From JBBIRW01 sp037441565 (lineage in GTDB: Bacteria; Desulfobacterota; JBBIRW01), in contig JBBIRW010000007.1 of NCBI GenBank assembly GCA_037441565.1, positions 54,938-118,937 on the forward strand: a stretch of 64,000 nucleotides of DNA. Reading direction: 5' to 3'. The notes under the pieces are model-generated. The model had not been told where the DNA came from. It saw only the letters and a program-made list of their open reading frames with translations, and made no database searches. Positions 26,174 through 33,941 of this stretch are shown piece by piece. Both the position numbers and the translations under genes were made by a program. Position 1 is the stretch's first letter, and every line of letters begins with the position of its first letter.

Positions 26174-27170
26174 CCATTACTTCTTATATCTCTTTATTGG
26201 TGGATTTTTTATTGTTGCTGTTGAGTTTTTTGCAGGAATAACAAAGGGTTCACTTCTCTTCACTCTTTCGTATTGGATTGCCATCACTCATGGCTGCATT
26301 GCACTTGTTACAGCAGCTAATATTGCAAAGGCTAAATGGATAACTCCACTAAAGAGATACCTTCTTTCCGTTTACCCGTTGCTATTGCTTCACTCAATCC
26401 TTTTTCTTTTTGTTACTTATGAGCTGGATATATATCCATGGGTTAAAAGTGAAGGATTATGGTTAAACAGGCCATTCTTTATAGCAAGAAACTTCTTCCT
26501 GCTCTTTCTTTCCTTTTTATCTGCACGAAAATTCTCCAAGGAATCATTAATTGATAGTGAAAGAAAAAACATCTATGGCTCAATTTATATCGCATTCTTT
26601 GTTGCATCACAATCAATGATTGCATTCGACTGGATAATGTCTCTCGAATATCCCTGGTACAGCACACTCTTTGGAGGTTATTTTTTCATTGAATCCATAT
26701 ACTCCGGTATTGCAATTTCAGGGATTGTATGTCTATTTCTTATGAGAAAAACTGGGAGCCAAATCAGTGAAGACCTGGTCAAGACTTTGAGGGATATTGC
26801 TACACTAATTTTCGGGTTCAGCTTACTCTGGGCAGGGCTTTTCTATGCGCAGTTCCTTGTTATCTGGTATGGAAACATTCCTGAGGAGGTAAGCTTTCTG
26901 TTTGTAAGGACTAAATTATCACCTTACCGGGAAATCTCGCTTGTTATACTCCCCTCACTATTCTTCTTCCCCTTTCTAACACTCCTTTCAAGAAAGACAA
27001 AAACGATCCCATTGATCGTCTCAATTATATCGGTATCGATACTTATGGGTATATTTCTTGAAAGACTGCTATTCCTCCTTCCATCCGTTAAGCTAAATCC
27101 TGTAAAGGTAATCTCTCAATCAATCATTATGGCAGCACTGATTATTCTAACGATCAAGAGAAATAATTAG
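26151..27170 (+). CDS. actF: Alternative complex III subunit ActF, second NrfD-like subunit
   Basis: The protein of about 339 residues has about ten membrane helices and is the shorter NrfD-like paralogue of ActC. It carries IAFFVASQSMIAFDWIMSLE and LWAGLFYAQFLVIWYGNIPEE, the segment typical of ActF. Several in-frame ATGs lie between 26136 and 26163; that at 26151 has GGAGA upstream and gives MEKGMRINHY. It overlaps the end of actD. It contributes a second membrane module, possibly in proton translocation. No actE (mono-heme lipoprotein) or actG gene follows; the next gene is convergent. Confidence 0.9.
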   Translation: MEKGMRINHYFLYLFIGGFFIVAVEFFAGITKGSLLFTLSYWIAITHGCIALVTAANIAKAKWITPLKRYLLSVYPLLLLHSILFLFVTYELDIYPWVKSEGLWLNRPFFIARNFFLLFLSFLSARKFSKESLIDSERKNIYGSIYIAFFVASQSMIAFDWIMSLEYPWYSTLFGGYFFIESIYSGIAISGIVCLFLMRKTGSQISEDLVKTLRDIATLIFGFSLLWAGLFYAQFLVIWYGNIPEEVSFLFVRTKLSPYREISLVILPSLFFFPFLTLLSRKTKTIPLIVSIISVSILMGIFLERLLFLLPSVKLNPVKVISQSIIMAALIILTIKRNN

Positions 27171-27183
27171 ATTTTGTGCTTGT

Positions 27184-29067
27184 TTATGTCCCTTTCACAA
27201 CGAGAATGGGAATATCACCTATATCATGTTGAACAGCAGAAACTGTTGAACCGTATATCCAGTCTTTTATGTGCTTGTGACCGTGACTCCCAAGAACAAG
27301 GAGATCCAGATTCTCTTCTTTTGCTATTTTTACAACCCCTTTTGCTGCATTTCCAAATCCTATTCGGAAACTTGCCCTTATTCCCTGTGCCCTGATCTTT
27401 TCTGAAAGTTTTATTAGGTAATCCTCGTCCCCTGTTCTCTCCCTATCCTCCGCTGTTCCGCCCCACACCTGAGCAGTTGCACTCTCAACAATATGAATGA
27501 GAACAATCTCTGCATCGTATCTCAGTGCAAGGGCAAGTGCATGTTTGAGTATCTTTTGGTCCGTTTCCTTCACCTCAAGAGCAACCCCTATCTTCCCATA
27601 TCCAGTGTCCTCCTGAATGGATGGTATCACGGGTTCCGGTACAGAAGTTGGTCTCCTTTCTAATAATTTCTTGATAAATGGTCCAAATCCCATATACCCT
27701 AATAATAGCATCAAAAACGCACCGATTGGAATTACTATAAAATCAACCCACATAGCTGTCATCCTCCATTCAGACACCGTCTCCCAGACAAGCCAGAGGT
27801 TAAGACCTATGATAAAAAGTGCAACAAGCCATGAGAGGATTCTTACCCATAAAGGGTTGGCAAATTTACCCATCCATTCACGATCACTTGTAAACTGGAT
27901 AAGGGGGACAATTGCAAAGGGAAGCTGCAGAGATAGAATTACCTGGCTCAGTATGAGAAGCCTGTATGTACCATGGCTTCCGCTTATTGCAATAACAATA
28001 ACTGCGGGGATGACAGCAAGTAATCGAGAAATGAGCCTTCTTGCCCATGGCTGAATCTTTATCCGAATAAATCCCTCCATTACAATCTGCCCTGCTAGTG
28101 TTCCTGTGAGTGTTGAAGATTGACCTGCAGCAAGAAGTGCAACAGCAAAGGCAGTGGAGGCGAGACCTGTTCCCAGCAGTGGTGAGAGAAGTTCGTGCGC
28201 CTGCTGAATTTCAACCACCTGAATGCCTCGAGAATAAAAAACAGAAGATGAGAGAACAAGTATTGCTGAATTCACAAAGAAAGCGGCATTGAGGGCAATA
28301 ACAGTATCTATAAGATTAAAGCGCGCTGCCGCCTGGATACCCTTGTCCGTTCGCTCAACTGCCCTGCTCTGAACAAGCGCTGAATGAAGGTAAAGGTTGT
28401 GCGGCATAACAGTTGCTCCCAGCATGCCAAGTGCAACGTAAAGGCTATCACTATCAATTGTGGGAATAAAACCACCCATAATTGATCTGAAATCAGGTTT
28501 AGCAAGAAAGATCTCAACTACAAAACAACAACCTACAATAAATATCAAACCGAGGATTATTCCTTCAAATTTGCGAATACCATATCGTTGAATCAGAAGC
28601 AGAAGCATTGTATCAAGAGCTGTTAAACTTACACCGATTATAAGTGGAATTCCAAATAAGAGATTTAAACCTATCGCTGTTCCAAGGACTTCAGCGAGAT
28701 CGCATGCGGCTATCGCAAGCTCACAGATGATCCACAGAGGATAGTATACAAAAGGCGGATATGCTTCACGACATGCCTGAGCGAGATCGCATCTTGCAAC
28801 AAGACCCAGACGGGCGGAAAGCGTTTGCAGGAGAACAGCCATCAGATTGCTCGCAAGTAGAACCCATATGAGCCTGTATCCAAACCTTGCTCCCCCTTCG
28901 AGATCCGTCGCCCAGTTACCCGGATCCATGTATCCCACAGAAACAAGATATGCAGGACCAAGGAAAGCAAAGAGGCGCTTCCACCATTTCCAGTAGTGTG
29001 GAATCTTCACTGATTCGTAAATTTCAGGAAGGGATACGGTTTCTGTCTTATTGAATTTCGACCACAT
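27184..29067 (-). CDS. NRAMP-type divalent metal transporter fused to a UspA domain
   Basis: The 627-residue protein has an NRAMP domain of about eleven helices (residues 30-470), with the metal-site motifs DPGN (48-51) in helix 1 and MPHN (221-224) in helix 6. The Met marks a transition-metal (Mn2+/Fe2+) transporter. A soluble UspA domain (about 484-627) follows, with the ATP-binding pattern G-x2-G-x9-G-S-T in GSHGHKHIKDWIYGSTVS. The UspA part probably senses nucleotide or stress state and regulates transport. It lies 26 bp downstream of the CobW-archease gene in the same direction, giving an rtcB, CobW-archease, metal-transporter series. No strong ribosome site is visible. Confidence 0.93.
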   Translation of the reverse strand: MWSKFNKTETVSLPEIYESVKIPHYWKWWKRLFAFLGPAYLVSVGYMDPGNWATDLEGGARFGYRLIWVLLASNLMAVLLQTLSARLGLVARCDLAQACREAYPPFVYYPLWIICELAIAACDLAEVLGTAIGLNLLFGIPLIIGVSLTALDTMLLLLIQRYGIRKFEGIILGLIFIVGCCFVVEIFLAKPDFRSIMGGFIPTIDSDSLYVALGMLGATVMPHNLYLHSALVQSRAVERTDKGIQAAARFNLIDTVIALNAAFFVNSAILVLSSSVFYSRGIQVVEIQQAHELLSPLLGTGLASTAFAVALLAAGQSSTLTGTLAGQIVMEGFIRIKIQPWARRLISRLLAVIPAVIVIAISGSHGTYRLLILSQVILSLQLPFAIVPLIQFTSDREWMGKFANPLWVRILSWLVALFIIGLNLWLVWETVSEWRMTAMWVDFIVIPIGAFLMLLLGYMGFGPFIKKLLERRPTSVPEPVIPSIQEDTGYGKIGVALEVKETDQKILKHALALALRYDAEIVLIHIVESATAQVWGGTAEDRERTGDEDYLIKLSEKIRAQGIRASFRIGFGNAAKGVVKIAKEENLDLLVLGSHGHKHIKDWIYGSTVSAVQHDIGDIPILVVKGT

Positions 29068-29093
29068 TACTACTCATCATTCTATAAATGTTT

Positions 29094-30407
29094 CTAAACA
29101 TCAAGAATAACACGCGCTGTCCATCCATTATTATCTTTCCTCACCTCAAGCATGTGCAGGGTCACTGCCTTCACATCAAGATGAAGTATATGTTTTTCCG
29201 GATCGATCCTCTCCCCTGCTGCCTTCATCCTCGCCAGCCAGTTATCACCCTTCCTTCCGATTTTCACATTAAACTCTCCAAAGATCAGTTTTTCTGTATC
29301 TTTGAAAAAGATTATTTCCTGAAGAAGATTAAAAAGGAGAAGATCCAGTTCTTCAGCCTCAATCTCTATCAGCCTTCTTTCTTTAAGATCGATTGTGCCT
29401 GTTTCAAGTATCATGATATTTGTCGTTGCAAGCGCAGAGGAAATAAAAAGTTCCTCAATCGTATCACCCTTTGCCTCAAATGCTACATCGGCTGTAACAA
29501 AATCTTCAAGAAATCTGTACTTAAATCTCAATGTCATGTTCTCTAACTGGGAAATAACCCGATCCTTTATCTCATAAGCTCGATCGCCAATAAATACAAG
29601 ACGCGTTTCTTCCGATTCAAATTCTTCAAAATCCCATCGATCAGAGACATAATTGAACAGGTAGGAGCCATCGGGAAATTTTACAAATCCCTTTGCCCTG
29701 TATATCTTTCCAGAAAAATCATTTAGCATCTCTTCAAATCTTTCCCTCTGGATTGTCCCTTTTGTACAGAAAGTAAAGTAATCCATGCTATGTGAGTGAT
29801 GAACAGCATTTGATAAATATCTTTCTACTCCCATCCCGGATAAAAGCTCTGTATCTATATTGCAGAATGAAGTTCTGAAAAGGGTCGCCCTTTTGTTAAT
29901 CTCTTTTACCTTCTCCTCAACCCCTAAGAGATCTTCTTCATCGACCAGGTCTATCTTGTTTATCAGAATTACATCGGCTGATTCAATCTGTATCCTCCCT
30001 GTATAGCCTGTTTCCGGAAATCTAATCATGGCATCAGCATCAACAACAGTAACTACTGTATCAAGCTTCACCATTGTTAGTGCCTCACCTATAATCTCTA
30101 TGAGTGAATCTGGCTCTGCAAGACCTGTGGTTTCAACAAAAATTATATCAGGCCTTATTTCATTTACTATCTCCTCAATTGCCGCCTCAAATTCTCCCGA
30201 TAGTGAACAACATACGCATCCTCCGGCAAGTTCAGCCATCCTTATATTTTTCCCCTCAAGAACCTTGCCATCTATGGGTATCTCTCCAAATTCGTTTACC
30301 ACAATGGCGATCTTTTTCCTTGAATCCCTTATGATATTCCTCAGAAGGGTTGTCTTACCACTGCCGAGATATCCTGTTATCAAAATAAGAGGTGTTTTTG
30401 TGATCAT
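29094..30407 (-). CDS. CobW/COG0523 GTPase fused to archease (RtcB cofactor)
   Basis: A single 437-residue frame joins two families. Residues 1-210 are a G3E GTPase of the CobW/COG0523 metal-chaperone type: TGYLGSGKTT (P-loop, 11-20), the metal motif GGCVCC (C64, C66, C67), ETTGLAEP (92-99) and NKID (150-153), plus HHSHS at 203-207. Residues about 212-290 are a CobW C-terminal domain (YRAKGFVKF). Residues about 295-437 match archease end to end: YRFLEDFVTADVAFEAKG, EAEELDLLLFNLLQEI, ERIDPEKH, DVKAVTLHMLEV and WTARVILDV with the terminal Asp. Archease speeds RtcB guanylylation. The gene lies 60 bp behind rtcB. A separate archease start at M291 is possible but has only a poor ribosome site. Confidence 0.9.
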   Translation of the reverse strand: MITKTPLILITGYLGSGKTTLLRNIIRDSRKKIAIVVNEFGEIPIDGKVLEGKNIRMAELAGGCVCCSLSGEFEAAIEEIVNEIRPDIIFVETTGLAEPDSLIEIIGEALTMVKLDTVVTVVDADAMIRFPETGYTGRIQIESADVILINKIDLVDEEDLLGVEEKVKEINKRATLFRTSFCNIDTELLSGMGVERYLSNAVHHSHSMDYFTFCTKGTIQRERFEEMLNDFSGKIYRAKGFVKFPDGSYLFNYVSDRWDFEEFESEETRLVFIGDRAYEIKDRVISQLENMTLRFKYRFLEDFVTADVAFEAKGDTIEELFISSALATTNIMILETGTIDLKERRLIEIEAEELDLLLFNLLQEIIFFKDTEKLIFGEFNVKIGRKGDNWLARMKAAGERIDPEKHILHLDVKAVTLHMLEVRKDNNGWTARVILDV

Positions 30408-30467
30408 ATCTATAAAATGGACCTTAAAACCATAAGATCCTGGGCTCTCTTCCTTTTCCTTTTGTAT

Positions 30468-31925
30468 TTAACCCTTAATGTTTCCAACCGGAATGAATCT
30501 CACAACCTTTTTTGAAAGTCCTGCAAGCTCTGTGGTATCGACTACTTCATCTATGTTTTTGTAAGCAGCACCAGCCTCCTCAGCAAGACCAGAAAAGGAC
30601 GCCGTTCTTACATAAATACCCGTCTCCTCCATCTTCCTCTGGAGAGCCTTTCCATCAAATAGTTTCCTTGCCTTCGTTCTGCTCATTGTCCTTCCACTAC
30701 CATGTGCTGTTGAAAAGAAACTCTTTGTTCCCGAACCTATCCCCGCAAGTAGATAGCTCCCCGTCTCCATACTTCCGCCAATAATAACAGGCTGACCTGT
30801 TTCCTTATATATACCAGGCAATCCTTCCATTCCAGGAGCAAAGGCTCGTGTAGCTCCCTTTCTGTGAACAATAAGCTGCATCTCCTTTCCATTAACAAAA
30901 TGTTTTTCAAGCTTTGCTGTATTGTGTGAAACATCGTAAACCATTTGCATCCCGAGCTTCCTTGCATCCTCCTTGAATACCTTTTCAAAAACCTCTCTTA
31001 TTCTATGGGTTATTACCTGTCTGTTTGCAAATGACATATTTATCCCGCACTTCATGGCGGCGAAATAATCCTGACCTTCAGGGGAATCAAAGGGTGCACA
31101 GGCAAGTTCCCTATCCCTCACACTAATTCCATATTTCTTCTCCATAACCTTAAGAAAAATTTGAAGATAATCAGTTGCAACCTGATGCCCGAATCCACGA
31201 CTACCACAGTGAAACATCACTACAACCTGATCAGGTATTGATATACCGAAGATCTTTGCCAGTCTTTCATCGTATATGTTTTCCGGTTTCGCTATCTGAA
31301 TCTCAAGATAGTGATTGCCTGATCCAAGGGTTCCAATTTGATTTATGCCCCTTTCAACTGCCTTCTCACTGATCTTTGATGGATCCGCACCCTGAATACA
31401 CCCCCCTTCTTCTGTCCTTTCAAGATCCTCCTCCCAGCCAAAACCCTTTCTTACACACCACCTTGCCCCTTCAGAAAGGACCTCCATGAATTCATTTCTA
31501 TTAAGTTTCAGAAATCCGGTGCTTCCCACACCACATGGAACCCTCTCAAATAATAGATCAACAATCTCCTTGATCCTTGGTTTAATATCATTAAATGTCA
31601 GGGAAGTAAGGACAAGCCTCATTCCACAGTTTATATCAAAACCAATACCACCCGGTGATATTACACCTACCTTGGCATCCATTGCAGCAACACCACCGAT
31701 GGGAAATCCATAGCCGGAATGTGCATCTGGCATGCAGAGGGCGTAATTTACAATACCCGGAAGTGTTGCTACATTTGTTATCTGTTCAAAGACCTGCCAG
31801 TCCATCTCGCTTATCAGCTTCTCTGTTCCATATATCCTGGCTGGAGCTCGCATCCCATCCTTGAACTCCTCAGGGATCTCATAGATAAAATCGCTTATCC
31901 TTCTGAATGGTATCGGATGTGCCAT
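30468..31925 (-). CDS. rtcB: RNA-splicing ligase RtcB
   Basis: From the ATG at 31925, with GGGAGG upstream, the protein has 485 residues. The metal and catalytic residues are all present: D97 and C100 (GFDINCGMR), H205 (GSGNHYLEIQ), H239 (FHCGSRGFGHQ), H334 (VYDVSHNTAK) and the guanylylated H408 (STAHGSGRTMSR). RtcB joins 2',3'-cyclic-phosphate or 3'-phosphate RNA ends to 5'-OH ends using GTP and Mn2+. The longer frame from 31970 is less likely. It is co-directional with the CobW-archease and NRAMP genes and divergent from rtcA with a 79-bp gap. Confidence 0.97.
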   Translation of the reverse strand: MAHPIPFRRISDFIYEIPEEFKDGMRAPARIYGTEKLISEMDWQVFEQITNVATLPGIVNYALCMPDAHSGYGFPIGGVAAMDAKVGVISPGGIGFDINCGMRLVLTSLTFNDIKPRIKEIVDLLFERVPCGVGSTGFLKLNRNEFMEVLSEGARWCVRKGFGWEEDLERTEEGGCIQGADPSKISEKAVERGINQIGTLGSGNHYLEIQIAKPENIYDERLAKIFGISIPDQVVVMFHCGSRGFGHQVATDYLQIFLKVMEKKYGISVRDRELACAPFDSPEGQDYFAAMKCGINMSFANRQVITHRIREVFEKVFKEDARKLGMQMVYDVSHNTAKLEKHFVNGKEMQLIVHRKGATRAFAPGMEGLPGIYKETGQPVIIGGSMETGSYLLAGIGSGTKSFFSTAHGSGRTMSRTKARKLFDGKALQRKMEETGIYVRTASFSGLAEEAGAAYKNIDEVVDTTELAGLSKKVVRFIPVGNIKG

Positions 31926-32004
31926 AAAGACCTCCCTCAGTAAATAACTTAAACCCTCATATGTGGACATTCAAGCATCCCTATTTTCTGGTATATTAGT
32001 GAGT

Positions 32005-33051
32005 ATGATAGTGATAGATGGAAGCTATGGTGAAGGTGGAGGGCAGATCCTGAGAACCGCACTCAGTATCTCCTGTATAACAGGAAAACCCTTCAGAATA
32101 TTTAACATAAGGAAGGGGAGGGAAAAACCAGGCCTCATGCCTCAGCATCTCGCCTCCATAATGGCAGCAAGGGAGATCTCTGATGCAGATATTGAAGGAG
32201 CTTTCATAGGCTCAACAGAACTGATCTTTTCACCCCGAAGGATAAAGGCAGGAGAGTACTCATTTAATATAGGTACCGCTGGATCAACAATACTGCTTCT
32301 TCAGACCCTCATACCTCCTCTTATCTTTGCTGGAGATCTATCAAGGATCTTAATAAAGGGCGGAACGCATGTGCCTTTCAGTCCCATTTACGATTATACG
32401 GAGAAAGTGTTTGCAGAGTTCTTAAACATGTTAGGAATCAGGATCAGTTTAAGGATCAGATCATACGGCTTCTACCCTAAAGGAGGTGGTTCAATAGAGG
32501 CTGAAATATATCCTGTAGAGTCGATCTTACCAATAGAGATTCTCGAGAAGGGGAGGTTAAAAAGGATCGGAGGCTGTTCATCCGTTGCCAATCTCCCCAT
32601 ATCCATTGCAGAGAGACAGCGCACATCCGCTATTAAATATATGAAAGAAAGACTCGGTGATGAAGTTCCCATTCATCTTGAAACTATGAATGTTCCAACC
32701 CCATCTGAGGGAACATTTCTATTCCTCAAGTGCGAATTTGATCTTTCTATTGCAGGTTTCTCTTCCCTTGGAAGGAGGGGAAAGAGTGCGGAAAAGGTCG
32801 GTGAGGAAGCTGCCTCAGGGCTGATATCATTTCTCAGAACTGATGGTGCAATTGATCCCCATCTTGCTGACCAGATAGTTCTCTATCTCTCAATGGCCTC
32901 AGCTCCATCCCGATTCACTGTATCCTCCATAACGGATCACCTGTTAACGAATCTCTACACAATAAGGCATTTCTTTAAAATTAGATACTCCGTTAATGGA
33001 GAAAAGGGAGGAGTTGGCCTGATTGAAATAAATCCTGTTCTTCAAAATTAA
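32005..33051 (+). CDS. rtcA: RNA 3'-terminal phosphate cyclase
   Basis: From the ATG at 32005 the protein has 348 residues, the normal RtcA length. Visible are the signature IDGSYGEGGGQILRTAL (residues 4-20), KPGLMPQHLASI, the cyclase block GGTHVPFSPIYDY near 119-131, YGFYPKGGGSIEAEI, and the adenylylated His in DPHLADQIVLYLSMA (H286). It converts 3'-phosphate RNA ends to 2',3'-cyclic phosphates using ATP, making substrates for RtcB. The open frame extends 14 codons upstream but without a better start. It is divergent from rtcB and overlaps ctaB convergently by 4 bp. Confidence 0.95.
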   Translation: MIVIDGSYGEGGGQILRTALSISCITGKPFRIFNIRKGREKPGLMPQHLASIMAAREISDADIEGAFIGSTELIFSPRRIKAGEYSFNIGTAGSTILLLQTLIPPLIFAGDLSRILIKGGTHVPFSPIYDYTEKVFAEFLNMLGIRISLRIRSYGFYPKGGGSIEAEIYPVESILPIEILEKGRLKRIGGCSSVANLPISIAERQRTSAIKYMKERLGDEVPIHLETMNVPTPSEGTFLFLKCEFDLSIAGFSSLGRRGKSAEKVGEEAASGLISFLRTDGAIDPHLADQIVLYLSMASAPSRFTVSSITDHLLTNLYTIRHFFKIRYSVNGEKGGVGLIEINPVLQN

Positions 33052-33941
33052 AGATCGATCAGCATGGAGAGGAATATCAATGAGAGATAAACTATCGAAT
33101 ATCTGAAAAGCGTCCTGTCAATTTTCTTTCCTGACAGTTTCATAAAAAAGATAACAAAATATATTACATTGAGAAGAATAGAAACCCAGAGGTAAAATGA
33201 TCCGCAAAATTCTAAAACGAATGGAAGTATGCTTGCCATTGAAAGAAGAACAAGATAGATTAACATTAATTCTGATGTCTTCCTTTCGGATATAGCAGGC
33301 ATTACAGGTATTCCTGCTTTTATATAATCATCTCTGTAGAGACTTGCAAATGACCAGAAGTGAAGAGGTTGCCAGATCAGGATAATCAGGAATAAAACAA
33401 ACGCCTCAGCATCAATACCGTTCTTAACCGCAGCGCATCCTATAAGCGGTGGAAGGGCTCCCGCAATACCGCCAATCTCAGTAGCATGCGGAGTTTTTCT
33501 TTTTAGAAATCTTGTATAGAGAAAATAGTAGATGAATGCACCGATCATGGATAGAAATGCTGACAGTAAATTCACAAAAATGGATAGAAAAATGAATGAT
33601 AGAATTATGAGAAGCATGCCGAATTTTGTTGCACTCCTTATATCAATTCTTCCGAGAGGTATTGGCCTGTTTTTTGTCCTTTCCATAACTGCATCTATAT
33701 CTGCATCATAGCAGTTGTTTAATATTGTTGAGCCGGAGCAGCAAAGTGCAAGACCGGTTAATGTCCAGAACAGGAGCGATGTATTTATCGCCCCCTTTGA
33801 TGCAATCCATATACTGGAAAAGGCTGTAATGAGCATAAGGAGTGTTATGCCAGGACCTGTTACTGAAATATAGTCCCGGAAAACACCCCTTCCAATGCTT
33901 TGAGAAACAATAACCCTACTTCTTAGCCCTTCCGTATTCAT
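33048..33941 (-). CDS. ctaB: Protoheme IX farnesyltransferase (heme O synthase)
   Basis: The 297-residue protein of the UbiA superfamily has about nine membrane helices and the prenyl-diphosphate motif NCYDADIDAVMERTKNRPIP at about 88-107, plus YRDDYIKAGIPVMP as second Asp-rich region. It adds a farnesyl group to heme B, making heme O for the oxidases. The ATG at 33941 lies inside the 3' end of the upstream coxA gene with AGGACC before it, so the two are coupled. A longer frame from 34076 lies wholly inside coxA and is rejected. No heme A synthase (ctaA) gene is in the window. Confidence 0.93.
   Translation of the reverse strand: MNTEGLRSRVIVSQSIGRGVFRDYISVTGPGITLLMLITAFSSIWIASKGAINTSLLFWTLTGLALCCSGSTILNNCYDADIDAVMERTKNRPIPLGRIDIRSATKFGMLLIILSFIFLSIFVNLLSAFLSMIGAFIYYFLYTRFLKRKTPHATEIGGIAGALPPLIGCAAVKNGIDAEAFVLFLIILIWQPLHFWSFASLYRDDYIKAGIPVMPAISERKTSELMLIYLVLLSMASILPFVLEFCGSFYLWVSILLNVIYFVIFFMKLSGKKIDRTLFRYSIVYLSLIFLSMLIDL

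Noticed and set aside
27617..28054. Plus-strand frame of 145 codons inside the NRAMP gene
   Set aside because: It is antisense to conserved NRAMP helices and shows no known motif.
29094..29537. Separate archease gene starting at M291 of the CobW fusion
   Set aside because: The frame is continuous with the GTPase and the internal ATG has only a weak, badly spaced AGAG upstream; kept as an alternative, not called.
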